A stretch of DNA of 64,000 bases. Origin: Microcella pacifica (lineage in GTDB: Bacteria > Actinomycetota > Actinomycetes > Actinomycetales > Microbacteriaceae). Where the stretch lies: assembly GCF_009371975.2 (NCBI RefSeq), contig NZ_VIKT02000001.1, forward strand, positions 156,918-220,917. The letters are read 5' to 3'. The translations under genes and the position numbers were made by a program. The notes beneath the pieces were generated by a model. It saw only the letters and a program-made list of their open reading frames with translations, was not told the origin of the DNA and searched no databases. Positions 1-10,173 of the stretch are shown here, piece by piece (the first letter of the stretch is position 1; the number at the start of each line of letters is the position of its first letter).

Positions 1-724
1 CGGCCACGACGGCGTCGCCCTTGTGCTTGCCGATCGGCTCGGATTCGCCCGTGAGGAGCGACTCGTCGACGTCGCTCTCGCCGTCGACGACCGTGCCGTC
101 GGCGGGGATCGCCGACCCGGGGCGCACGATCACGCGGTCGCCGACCACGAGCTCGGAGGCCGCGACCGTGCGCGTCTCGTCGCCGCCGTCGCCCACCACG
201 AGCTCGGCCTCATCGGGAATGAGCGCGGCGAGCTCGCCGAGAGCGTTCTGCGCTCCCATGACCGCCGACATCTCGAGCCAGTGGCCGAGCAGCATGATCG
301 TGATGAGGGTCGCGAGCTCCCACCAGAAGTCCATGCCGTCGAGACCCAGGGTGACGGCAGCGCTGTAGCCGAAGGCGACGACGATCGCGAGCGAGATGAG
401 GGTCATCATGCCGGGCTGCTTTTGCCGCAGCTCGACCCAGGCGCCGCGCAGGAAGACCCAGCCACCGTAGAAGAAGAGGAACGCGCCGAGCCCGGCGGAG
501 ATGAACTCGCTGCCCGGGAACCGCGGGCCGTCGAGGCCGAGGAGGTTCTGCAGCCCGGGCGAGAAGACGAGGATCGGGACGGTGAGCGCGAGGCTCAGCC
601 AGAACTTGCGCTGAAATTGCGCGGGGTCGTGCCCCGTGTGGTCGCCGTCGGCCCCGTGGCCGTGCGGCGCATCCTTCGTCGCGGTGGTCTCGTGACGCGT
701 GTGCGTCTCGTGGTCGTGCGCCAT
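1..724 (-). CDS. Heavy-metal (copper-type) P1B-type ATPase, N-terminal part, cut by the left edge
   Basis: This ATP-driven exporter would pump copper-like ions across the cytoplasmic membrane. Only about the first 241 residues are in the window. The N-terminus is rich in histidine (HDHETHTRHE, then HGHGADGDHTGHD) and there is no cysteine-type HMA domain, which is the CopB-like arrangement. Membrane segments follow, and close to the left edge the actuator-domain motif LTGESEP is readable, so the phosphorylation and ATP-binding parts lie outside. The ATG at 724 has a GGGGGGAG ribosome site five bases upstream and lies two bases after the stop of the CsoR-like repressor gene, so the two form one metal-responsive operon. 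The exact metal cannot be read from this part. Confidence 0.85.
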   Translation of the reverse strand, partial: MAHDHETHTRHETTATKDAPHGHGADGDHTGHDPAQFQRKFWLSLALTVPILVFSPGLQNLLGLDGPRFPGSEFISAGLGAFLFFYGGWVFLRGAWVELRQKQPGMMTLISLAIVVAFGYSAAVTLGLDGMDFWWELATLITIMLLGHWLEMSAVMGAQNALGELAALIPDEAELVVGDGGDETRTVAASELVVGDRVIVRPGSAIPADGTVVDGESDVDESLLTGESEPIGKHKGDAVVA

Positions 725-726
725 GC

Positions 727-1020
727 TTACTCCCCCCGGTTGTTCTTGAGCTCGAAGACGGCGAGCAGCTCGGCCATCGCCTTCTCGCGCTCCTCGCCGC
801 CCGCGTCGAACATGTCGGTCACGTGCGTGCGCAGGTGGTTCTCGACGAGGAGCTTGTTGAGGCTGCGCAGGCTCTTCTGCACGGCGAGGGACTGCGTGAT
901 GATGTCGACGCAGTAATCCTCGTTCTCGATCATCTTCTCGATGCCGCGCAACTGACCCTGCAGGATGCGCGAACGGTGCAGGGCCCTCTTCTTGATGTCC
1001 TCGATCACGAGGGCGACCAT
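727..1020 (-). CDS. csoR: CsoR/RcnR-family metal-sensing repressor
   Basis: This is a small all-helical repressor (97 residues from the ATG) that releases DNA on binding metal and so controls the ATPase gene two bases downstream. The family core QLRGIEKMIENEDYC...NHLRTHV is present. The usual metal ligands of CsoR are Cys-His-Cys; here the positions read C37, H62, H66, the C-H-H set seen in RcnR-type sensors. The start is uncertain: the ATG at 1020 lies inside the predicted -10 box, whereas the GTG at 1008 sits seven bases after that box and would give a leaderless mRNA and a 93-residue protein. The family call is firm; the metal (copper, or nickel/cobalt) is not. Confidence 0.9.
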   Translation of the reverse strand: MVALVIEDIKKRALHRSRILQGQLRGIEKMIENEDYCVDIITQSLAVQKSLRSLNKLLVENHLRTHVTDMFDAGGEEREKAMAELLAVFELKNNRGE

Positions 1021-1045
1021 ACCCCCCTGGGGTATCGCCCGTCAA
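1016..1045 (-). promoter_or_regulatory. Promoter of the csoR-ATPase operon
   Basis: Reading leftward there is a -35 TTGACG (1045-1040), an 18-base spacer and a -10 TATGGT (1021-1016). The operator palindrome fills the spacer. A start site seven bases further would coincide with the GTG at 1008. Confidence 0.65.
1019..1035. promoter_or_regulatory. CsoR-type operator palindrome
   Basis: ATACCCC-CCT-GGGGTAT is a perfect 7-base inverted repeat with a three-base centre, the G/C-tract flanked by TA that CsoR-family repressors recognise. It lies between the -35 and -10 boxes, so bound repressor would block RNA polymerase directly. Confidence 0.75.
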
Positions 1046-1067
1046 GGGCCGGCCCACCCCCGGTGAG

Positions 1068-1073
1068 TACAGT
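1068..1073 (+). promoter_or_regulatory. -10 box for a leaderless start at 1080
   Basis: TACAGT ends exactly six bases before the ATG at 1080 and no ribosome site is present. This supports ATG 1080 over the in-frame GTG at 1074. Confidence 0.55.
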
Positions 1074-1079
1074 GTGCCC

Positions 1080-1718
1080 ATGATCCTCACCAAGCGCGAG
1101 CACGCGTGTCTCGTCATCGAGCACGAGGGCGCGAGCCTTGTCATCGACCCGGGGAGCTTCACCGCCCCCTTCACCGCCGAGAATCTCGCCGCGATCGTCG
1201 TCACCCACGAGCACGCCGACCACGTCGCGACCGAGCACCTCGACCGCCTGCTGGCTGCCGCACCCGGGGCCGTGGAGCTCTTCGCGCCCGCGGGAGTCGC
1301 GGCCGAGCATCCGGGATACGACTGGACCATCGTCGTGGCGGGCGACGTGCGCGCGGCCGGCCCCTTCGCCCTCGCGTTCTCGGGCGGGCGCCACGCGACG
1401 ATCCATCGCAGCATTCCGATCGTCGACAACCTCGGCGTGTTCGTGAACGAGACCCTCTACTACCCCGGCGACTCCTACACCGTGCCCGAGCGGCCCGTCG
1501 ACGTGCTCGCCGTGCCCTCGAGCGCGCCGTGGCTCAAGATCGGCGAGGTCATGGACTACCTCGACGTCGTGCGGCCACGTCGCTCCTTCCCGACCCACGA
1601 ACGGGTCAACTCTGAGATCGGGCAGAGGATGGCGAACGCCCGCATTCAGCGCGTGACCGAGCTGCACGGCGGCACCTTCGTGGCCCTCGAGGCGGGAGAC
1701 TCGCTCGACCTCGACTAG
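1080..1718 (+). CDS. Metallo-beta-lactamase-fold hydrolase
   Basis: A 212-residue member of the MBL superfamily of the short UlaG/L-ascorbate-6-phosphate-lactonase-like kind (COG2220 type). The zinc motif THEHADHV is at about residues 42-49, preceded by the strand LVIDPGSF typical of the fold. Later metal ligands are likely the Asp in YYPGDSY and the His in SFPTHERVN. The substrate cannot be read. The gene is single, divergent from csoR and convergent with the flavoprotein gene. The start follows the leaderless -10 box. Confidence 0.8.
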   Translation: MILTKREHACLVIEHEGASLVIDPGSFTAPFTAENLAAIVVTHEHADHVATEHLDRLLAAAPGAVELFAPAGVAAEHPGYDWTIVVAGDVRAAGPFALAFSGGRHATIHRSIPIVDNLGVFVNETLYYPGDSYTVPERPVDVLAVPSSAPWLKIGEVMDYLDVVRPRRSFPTHERVNSEIGQRMANARIQRVTELHGGTFVALEAGDSLDLD

Positions 1719-1727
1719 CGGCTCGAC

Positions 1728-3188
1728 CTACCAGCCCTGCCCGATACCGAGGGCGGGGAGCCGGTGCAGGCCGAACTCGTGCTTGAGGGCGCTGCGGGCG
1801 GCGTACGCGCCGCTGAGGCCGTGCACCCCCGGCCCGGGCGGGGTCGCCGACGAGCAGAGATAGAGGCCGGGGACGGGGGTTCGCCACGGCTCGGGCGAGA
1901 GCGACGGGCGGGCGATGAGCTGCCGCAGCGTTGCGGCGCCGGCCGCGATGTCGCCGCCGATGTAGTTGGGGTTCTCGATCTCCATCTGGGCCGCCGTGGC
2001 GCTCGTGGAGGCGAGGATCAGGTCGCGGAAGCCCGGGGCCCAACGCTCGATCTGGCGCGTGATCGCCTCCGTCTGGTCCACGGTCGACCCGCTCGGCACG
2101 TGCGTATAGGCCCACAGCACGTGGTGCCCGGCGGGTGCGCGGGAGTCGTCGACGATCGACGGTTGCGACACGAGCACGTACGGGTCGTCGGAGTGGCGCC
2201 CGCGCGCGACGGTCGCCTCGGAGGCGGCGATCGCCCGCCGCGCTCCCCCGAGGTGCAGCGTCGGCGTCTTTCCGAGTTCGGGGTCGGACCACGGTACGGG
2301 GCCGCTCAGCGCGAAATCGACCTTCGCGATGCCGGGGCCGTACCGGTAGTCGAGCAGCGTACGCCGGTAGCGGTCGGGCAGCGCGTCCCCCGCCAGACGC
2401 TCAAGCGCGCGCGGGGTCACGTCGAGCAGCACGACGTCGGAGGGCGGCAGCTCGGCGAGCGAGGTAATCTCGACGCCGGCCTCGATCGTGCCGCCGTGGG
2501 CGAGCAGGTCGTCGACGAGCGCGTCGGTGATCGCCTGACTGCCGCCCACCGGGATCGGCCAGCCCCCGGCGTGACCGGCGGTCGCGAGAGAGAGGGCCGT
2601 GCCGGCGGTGCCGAGCGAGGGCATGGGCTGCACCGAGTGCGCCGCGACGCCGGTGAGGAGGGCGGGCGCCGCGTCGTCCCGCCACCGCAGATTCCACGCC
2701 GCACCGCCCTGCTCGAGGGAGCGCAGCCCGAACAGGGCCGCCGCGATCGGATGGTCGGGCACGCGCACGAGGCTCGAGCCCGTGAACTGGGCGACGTGGG
2801 CCGCGCGGTCCACGAGGGGCGCGAAGAACCGTTTCCACGCCGGGCCGTCGACACCGAGACTGTGGGTGGTGCGATCGAGGCTGCGGTACGCGATCGCCGC
2901 CGGGCGACCATCAAGAGGATGCCCGTACGAGCGCTCGGGAGTGCGCAGCTCGACGCGCCTGTCGAGCTGGAAGCGTCGGAAGAAGCCAGACGACACCGCG
3001 AGGGGGTGGACTGCCGACCCGACATCGTGCCGGTAGCCCGGCAGCGTCAGCTCCGCGGTGCGCGCCCCACCGCCGACATGAGCCGATCGCTCGAAGACCG
3101 TGGTGCGGATGCCCGCCCTGGCCAAGATCACGGCCGCCGCCAGACCGTTCGGGCCCGAGCCGACGATCGACGCGGCGTGAGGTGCCAT
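1728..3188 (-). CDS. Phytoene-desaturase-like FAD-dependent oxidoreductase
   Basis: A 486-residue flavoprotein of the CrtI/PYROXD2-like amine oxidase superfamily. The N-terminal dinucleotide-binding motif reads GSGPNGLAAA, followed by FERSAHVGGGARTAEL, which is the phytoene dehydrogenase signature. The C-terminus carries GLYLCSSATPPGPGVHGLSG, the second FAD contact region of this family. No other carotenoid genes are adjacent, so a role in pigment synthesis is not supported by context; many stand-alone members act on unknown substrates. TAGGTT six bases before the ATG suggests a leaderless mRNA. Confidence 0.85.
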   Translation of the reverse strand: MAPHAASIVGSGPNGLAAAVILARAGIRTTVFERSAHVGGGARTAELTLPGYRHDVGSAVHPLAVSSGFFRRFQLDRRVELRTPERSYGHPLDGRPAAIAYRSLDRTTHSLGVDGPAWKRFFAPLVDRAAHVAQFTGSSLVRVPDHPIAAALFGLRSLEQGGAAWNLRWRDDAAPALLTGVAAHSVQPMPSLGTAGTALSLATAGHAGGWPIPVGGSQAITDALVDDLLAHGGTIEAGVEITSLAELPPSDVVLLDVTPRALERLAGDALPDRYRRTLLDYRYGPGIAKVDFALSGPVPWSDPELGKTPTLHLGGARRAIAASEATVARGRHSDDPYVLVSQPSIVDDSRAPAGHHVLWAYTHVPSGSTVDQTEAITRQIERWAPGFRDLILASTSATAAQMEIENPNYIGGDIAAGAATLRQLIARPSLSPEPWRTPVPGLYLCSSATPPGPGVHGLSGAYAARSALKHEFGLHRLPALGIGQGW

Positions 3189-3194
3189 GTCTCG

Positions 3195-3200
3195 AACCTA
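3195..3200 (-). promoter_or_regulatory. -10 box for the flavoprotein gene
   Basis: TAGGTT is six bases upstream of the ATG at 3188 and overlaps the stop codon of the preceding small gene. Confidence 0.5.
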
Positions 3201-3485
3201 GGGCGTGGGCGCGGGCTCCGTCGACTCGCTCACAGCAGATGCGCGGCCTCGGCGGTCGTCTGCGGCGGGGAGGGAGCCCGCGCCCGTGAGGACGAGGCCG
3301 CGGCGTACCGCGGGGGCGCGCAGCAGCGCGATGTGCCGCGCACCGACCTCGAATAGCAGCGCGAGCGGCGGGATCGCACGAGGGATGCGCCACGGCGCGA
3401 CCGCGGCCACGAACGTCAGGAGCGCGCGGGCGAGGGCGAGCAGACGGACGGTGTTCGAGCCGCCGTCGATCACTCTGAGGCGCAC
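3198..3485 (-). CDS. Small hypothetical protein
   Basis: I do not recognise this 95-residue protein. It starts with RLRVIDGG, has a hydrophobic stretch (LLALARALLTFVAAVAPW) and a second moderately hydrophobic segment (AIPPLALLFEVGARHIALL), and ends in a charged, proline-rich tail. It could be a small membrane-associated protein. I chose the GTG at 3485 because TACGCT lies exactly six bases upstream; a TTG at 3518 is in frame but lacks support. It directly precedes the flavoprotein gene, with the latter's -10 box in its stop codon. Confidence 0.5.
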   Translation of the reverse strand: MRLRVIDGGSNTVRLLALARALLTFVAAVAPWRIPRAIPPLALLFEVGARHIALLRAPAVRRGLVLTGAGSLPAADDRRGRASAVSESTEPAPTP

Positions 3486-3491
3486 GTGTCG

Positions 3492-3497
3492 AGCGTA
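3492..3497 (-). promoter_or_regulatory. -10 box for the GTG start at 3485
   Basis: TACGCT six bases before GTG is the leaderless arrangement that recurs throughout the window. Confidence 0.45.
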
Positions 3498-3580
3498 CGC
3501 GCCCTGGTCCCGAAGCAAGCGTTGCGAAAGCTGTGGGCAACCAGCCCGGCAGCGTCGGTGAGTAAGAGAAGGATGGCTGA

Positions 3581-4291
3581 GTGAGAATTGTCTATGCGGA
3601 TGAGTCGGCCCACCTCAACCTGCTGTACGTCATCGGCGCGCTTGTCGCTGACGACGACGCCGTAGGCCACCTGCAGTCGAGCCTCGACCGCATCGGTCAG
3701 ATCGTTGCGCACGAAGTCGAAGGCTTCGACCCGACAACGGAGTTTCACGCATATGACATGTTTCATGGCGAGAGAGCTTGGGACTCCGTCCCTGTTGGCC
3801 TCCGCGTGAAGGCAAGCGTTCTCACGGCGAAGGCGATTGCTCGCTCGGGCGCGACGTTCATCTTGCGCGGGCTCGACATGCCCCGCCTGGAGCAGCGCTA
3901 CCGCTACCCCTTCCCGCCTCACGAGTTGGCTTTCGCCCAAGCACTCGAGACCGCCGACGAACATCTGGCCCGTCTGGGCGAACGGGCGATCGTCGTTGCT
4001 GATGAGCACCACACCGCCGAGGATGGACGCAGACGTTTTCGTCGGATGCGGGCGGACACGCTCGCCGGATATTCGGGTCGGCGGATCACGAATCTCGTCG
4101 ACACGGTGTACTTTGGGCCGTCGCATCACAGCAGACTTCTGCAGGCCGCTGATGTCGCGACGTACTTCATGTGCCGACGGCATTGGAAGCCCATTCGGGA
4201 AGAGGACGCCCGGGCTCGACCTCACATCGCCAAGATTGTGAATCTGATCTGGTCATGTACGGCGCGCGACTATGTCTGGCCGAACTCCTAA
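3581..4291 (+). CDS. DUF3800-family protein
   Basis: A 236-residue protein with the hallmarks of DUF3800: an N-terminal YADESA motif, the central FHAYDMFHG, an acidic VVADEHH and a C-terminal QAADVATYF with a conserved Asp. The family is thought to have an RNase H-like fold and is common in accessory and defence regions, but its function is not established. The GTG start has an AGAAGGA ribosome site seven bases upstream. The gene converges on the methylase-helicase operon and is followed by a hairpin at 4305. Base composition is lower in GC than in core neighbours, suggesting transfer together with that operon. Confidence 0.8.
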   Translation: MRIVYADESAHLNLLYVIGALVADDDAVGHLQSSLDRIGQIVAHEVEGFDPTTEFHAYDMFHGERAWDSVPVGLRVKASVLTAKAIARSGATFILRGLDMPRLEQRYRYPFPPHELAFAQALETADEHLARLGERAIVVADEHHTAEDGRRRFRRMRADTLAGYSGRRITNLVDTVYFGPSHHSRLLQAADVATYFMCRRHWKPIREEDARARPHIAKIVNLIWSCTARDYVWPNS

Positions 4292-4304
4292 GGCCCGACA
4301 ACAC

Positions 4305-4329
4305 GAAACCCCGCTCAAGGCGGGGTTTC
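4305..4329. terminator. Hairpin terminator between convergent genes
   Basis: GAAACCCCGC and GCGGGGTTTC form a perfect 10-base stem with a five-base loop, 14 bases after the DUF3800 stop. It can act in both directions, although a long T-run is absent. The remaining bases to 4442 hold nothing I can identify. Confidence 0.75.
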
Positions 4330-4442
4330 AGCAGGTGCGGGAGACCACTAAGGCGTCCTGCAGTGACATTCTATCAGCGAACCACTGACGGCCGCCATGT
4401 CGCGGGCCAAGTGGACTTGTCGACCACTCTTCGAGAGTCTCA

Positions 4443-6868
<2,426 letters not shown>

Positions 6869-6872
<4 letters not shown>

Positions 6873-8542
6873 TCGTCGACGTCGCCCTCGGGCTCAACCT
6901 CGTCAGACACGTCACCGGGGCGGTATTTGCGGCCGCCGGGAAGGTGCGTGGCGGGGATTGGCGAGTCGAGCGACAGGATCGGTTCTCGTGACGCAATCAT
7001 GCGCTCGATGTATTCGACCTCCTCGTCGCTAAGTCGGAACTGCTGGTACAGGTCGCTATCGGTCCAACGGCGGCTCATATCAAGGAGCGGGACAAACGTG
7101 AAACGTGCATTCGTCAGATGCTGCGAAATCTTTCGCTGAAGCACCAGGAATCGAACGAACTTTGTGGTCAAGTAGTAAGCGTAGTTCTGCGTCTCCTGGC
7201 TGTTGTCGAAGGTCCCGGCAACGAGGTAACTCTGTGTGCACGCCGAGCCGGGCGCGAGAGCTATGGGTTCACCGGTCACACTAAAGTTCTCGGCACCCGA
7301 GTCGCCAAAGGCCATTGGAATGAGCACCTTCCAACGCTCAACCCACGCGCGGTTGCGTTCCAGCATGTCTGGATCGATGTGCCCGACCTTGGTTGCAAAT
7401 ACGAGAGGAATCGAGCCCTCGAACGGCGAGTCCGAAGCACCCTTGAAGTTTGTCTTGATGGACTGCCCAAAGGGGTCACTGGCGGACACGAGGTCCGCCA
7501 GAGACCCCTTTGAAAAGGGGTCACTGGCGATTTTCTGCACGATTCCTGCAGCAAAATTGTCACGCAGCAATACGCCTCGACCGAGCCGCAAGTCTCGAGT
7601 ACGCGTGTCCCGGACATTCCCGCCGATGCGCGTCGAGAATTCGCAATCACCTAGATACTCGCGGTCCCACAGAAAGTAGGACACGCCCCCTTCGATCTTC
7701 GCCATGGGAAACACGTCGTAGAGCTTGGGATTGTCCACAAGTACGCGCAAGCGGCGGTCCGCGATCATCTTGTCTCGAAACTCGTTCAAACCCTTGCCGC
7801 CGGCGAACCACCGAGACGGCGTGATCATCACGACATACTTCGGGTTCATCGCGATCGCCTTCTCGACGAAGAGGTTGTAGAGCGGTGTGATGTTCGCGGT
7901 GCGGTTGCCCTTCCCGTCGTCCATCCCGATCTGGTACGGAGGGTTTCCGACAATCACATCGAACTTCATGGCGGCCAGCTCCTTCGTGGGGTACGTGCCA
8001 TGGATGAATGAGTAGGCGAACGACTCTCGACGCTCCCGAATAAGCGTCGCCGGCGCGCGGCACACCGTGCAGAACCGCTCCTTCTTGTCGAGAGTGTGCT
8101 CGGTCTCGACATACGGCACATTGCCGTGGGGCTCGTCGAAGTGCACGACGAGGTCTTCGAGAGACGGGTCCTTCACCTGCAGTCCGGTCGCGTCGCGCGT
8201 CTGGTACAGCGTGCGGCGGGCGATCTCGCCGTTGAGTTGCGTCGTCGCGGAGCCGAAGATCATGTTCTTCAAGATGTGCTCGCGGCGCTTCACGCCGTCT
8301 GGCTGCCACGGGGCGAGCCCGACCATCAGGCGTCGGAACACCTCGCGAAGGAAGATGCCCGACTTCGTCGCGGGGTCGAGCCACCGGTAGTCAGGCTCGC
8401 TCCACACGTGATCGGGGAGCACGTCGAGCATGGCGCCGACGACCTTCGGCGGCGTGTACACGTCGTCGTTGGGCAGCTGCGCGAGGGTCTCGAGCACATC
8501 CGGTACATGCTTCTCCGCCGCGATCACCGCCGCCTCGCTCAT
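6869..8542 (-). CDS. Eco57I-type adenine-specific DNA methyltransferase
   Basis: A 557-residue N6-adenine methylase. The catalytic motif IV reads VGNPPYQIG (residues 198-206). The SAM-binding motif I reads LDPATKSGIFL (55-65), a variant in which the usual DPACGSG becomes DPATKSG. A CxxC pair at 158/161 may bind zinc. The C-terminal half lacks familiar motifs and probably recognises DNA. It is joined by ATGA overlaps to a half-methylase gene upstream and to the helicase-nuclease gene downstream. No separate cleavage domain is visible, so restriction activity, if any, would come from the helicase protein. The modified sequence cannot be predicted. Confidence 0.85.
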
Positions 8543-9156
8543 GCGCCCAACTCCAAGAAGTGCACCGTCGGCAACGACATCGGCGGCTCGTAGAAGAGGT
8601 CCATCGCCGGCGGTTCCAGCTCTGACGGCACGCGGTCAAACTTTTCCACGGCGACCGGCGTGTACTCGACGAGTACGATCTGGTGCGCCGCGTTCAGCGA
8701 GTCCCCCTGCACGATGTTGGTCGACAGAATCGTGATAACGGCCCTCGTGAACTGAGGGCTCGGGTCGTAGCCGCCGACAGCGTGCGCTGCATCGATGACG
8801 GTGGCCATCCGCTCGCGCGCCTCCAGCACGTTCGCATCGTCGATGTCTACCCCGTAGATGGAGGCGAGACAGCGCATCAGGGCGAACTCGAACCAGTGGG
8901 GCGTGCCGCCGTGAAATGCCTCGTCGATGCGCGCGATCTTGCGTTCGAGAATGGCCACCAGGAAGTTGCCGTTGCCCGCCGCTGGCTCGAGAAACCGAGT
9001 GTCGATCTGCGTGAAGGCATCCGGAATCAGGTCGAGCATCGCGTCTACCTCGCGTGGCTGCGTGTAGACCTCGCCGAAGTCGCGAACGCGATCCCGAGAC
9101 CGAATGTGCAGGGGCGCGACAGGCTGCAGAAACTCGACTGACGACTCCCGGCTCAT
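8539..9156 (-). CDS. Half DNA methylase: SAM-binding domain without a catalytic motif
   Basis: A 205-residue protein that begins the operon. It has the N6-methylase pre-motif GEVYTQPREVDAMLDLIP, motif I LEPAAGNGNFL (56-66), a motif II-like YGVDIDDAN and a motif III-like STNIVQGDSL. It then ends with no NPPY or DPPY motif, so it should bind SAM but not catalyse alone. It may be a structural partner of the 557-residue methylase. The ATG at 9156 is preferred; a longer in-frame opening runs back through tRNA-Gln and is implausible. Its stop overlaps the next start as ATGA. Confidence 0.75.
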   Translation of the reverse strand: MSRESSVEFLQPVAPLHIRSRDRVRDFGEVYTQPREVDAMLDLIPDAFTQIDTRFLEPAAGNGNFLVAILERKIARIDEAFHGGTPHWFEFALMRCLASIYGVDIDDANVLEARERMATVIDAAHAVGGYDPSPQFTRAVITILSTNIVQGDSLNAAHQIVLVEYTPVAVEKFDRVPSELEPPAMDLFYEPPMSLPTVHFLELGA

Positions 9157-9275
9157 ACAGGTATCTTGCCCTGCCCCGCCGACACGCGAGTGCGGCTCGC
9201 GCGTGCTCTCGCCTTGGCAGCCCGATCGCAACGAGAAAAGACCCGTAAGAGCGAGCCCGATCGACGATGCGGCAT

Positions 9276-9350
9276 TGGCTGGGGTACCTGGACTCGAACC
9301 AAGAACAACTGAACCAGAATCAGCCGTGTTGCCAATTACACCATACCCCA
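9276..9350 (-). tRNA. tRNA-Gln (anticodon CUG)
   Basis: The cloverleaf reads as acceptor TGGGGTA pairing with TACCCCA, a D-arm GTGT...ACAC, an anticodon stem GCTGA/TCAGT around the loop TTCTGGT (anticodon CTG) and a T-arm containing GGTTCGAGTCC. Discriminator G is at 9279 and an encoded CCA is at 9278-9276. Its 3' end faces the methylase operon 120 bases away, the usual orientation for a tRNA used as an integration site. Confidence 0.93.
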
Positions 9351-9384
9351 CCGGTGCCGACCGGAGCCGGACCAAGTGTCGAGT

Positions 9385-10056
9385 TTAGCCTACCTGCGGA
9401 GTGACGAGATACGACACCTGGCAGAACCCGGCCCCGAAGCACGTCACCTCGGCGACGACGTCCATCCCGGCCGCCGACCCCGTGTCGGACCGCACAGCCT
9501 CGGGTCGCCCGCTCTCGCGCGCATCGGAGATCGCCTGCGCGAGATCGCGTGCGGGCGGAGCCGTGAACCCCAGGTCGGGCACGCGCTCGCTCACCGCGAG
9601 GAAGGCGTCGGTGAAGGTGAGCGAGCCCCGCTCCTCAACACGCACCGAGGCGAGCTGGCCTCCTGACGTCGTCACGGTGAACTGCGGCGTCGTGAAGAGC
9701 GCACCGTTCGGCTCGGTCTCGGTCGCGATGAGCACGAGACGGTAGTCGAGACCCGTCGGGTGAGGCCCCACGGTGAGCGAGCCATCCGCCGGCAGGCCGA
9801 GCTCGACGGCATCGACGGGGGGCGAGCTGAGGTCGATGCGCGGGGTTCGTGCGTCGTCGATGAAACGCAGACCCTGCTCGGTGAACACCGACCAGTTGAG
9901 GTCGGTCACCTGGTCCTCGCCGGCGGGGCCTGGCCCCGCTGCGAGGCGCGGCCCCATGATCGCGGCCACGAGCACCGCGCCGACGATGACGACCAGCAGA
10001 ATCGCGGCCGGAATCCAGCGCACCCACTCGGGGCGGTGCGGGTTCAGGGTGGCCAT
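9385..10056 (-). CDS. Membrane-anchored hypothetical protein
   Basis: A 223-residue protein with one N-terminal membrane helix (WIPAAILLVVIVGAVLVAAIMG, about residues 14-35) and an external domain of about 185 residues. The domain holds two cysteines near the C-terminus (TCFGAGFCQVSY) that could form a disulphide. I do not recognise the family; proteins annotated DUF4245 in actinobacteria have this layout. It is transcribed toward tRNA-Gln and divergently from the cytochrome b gene. Confidence 0.7.
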   Translation of the reverse strand: MATLNPHRPEWVRWIPAAILLVVIVGAVLVAAIMGPRLAAGPGPAGEDQVTDLNWSVFTEQGLRFIDDARTPRIDLSSPPVDAVELGLPADGSLTVGPHPTGLDYRLVLIATETEPNGALFTTPQFTVTTSGGQLASVRVEERGSLTFTDAFLAVSERVPDLGFTAPPARDLAQAISDARESGRPEAVRSDTGSAAGMDVVAEVTCFGAGFCQVSYLVTPQVG

Positions 10057-10161
10057 GCGTCATTCTCCCACTGCGGCTACGCCGGCTGCGACGAACGCGG
10101 GCGCGCCGACACGGTGCCGGATGCCCGGCCACCGCTCACCGTGCCCCCACCCGCCGACGAC

Positions 10162-10167
10162 TACCGT
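10162..10167 (+). promoter_or_regulatory. -10 box for the leaderless start at 10174
   Basis: TACCGT ends six bases before the GTG at 10174, which fixes the start of the cytochrome b-like gene far downstream of the first in-frame opening. Confidence 0.55.
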
Positions 10168-10173
10168 AGAGGG

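Noticed and set aside
3486..4442. Second copy of the tRNA-Gln 3' end (attachment site)
   Set aside because: I looked for a GGTTCGAGTCC-type duplicate near the island end and found none.
9157..9375. N-terminal extension of the half-methylase over tRNA-Gln
   Set aside because: The extension would translate the tRNA gene; ATG 9156 starts the homologous part.
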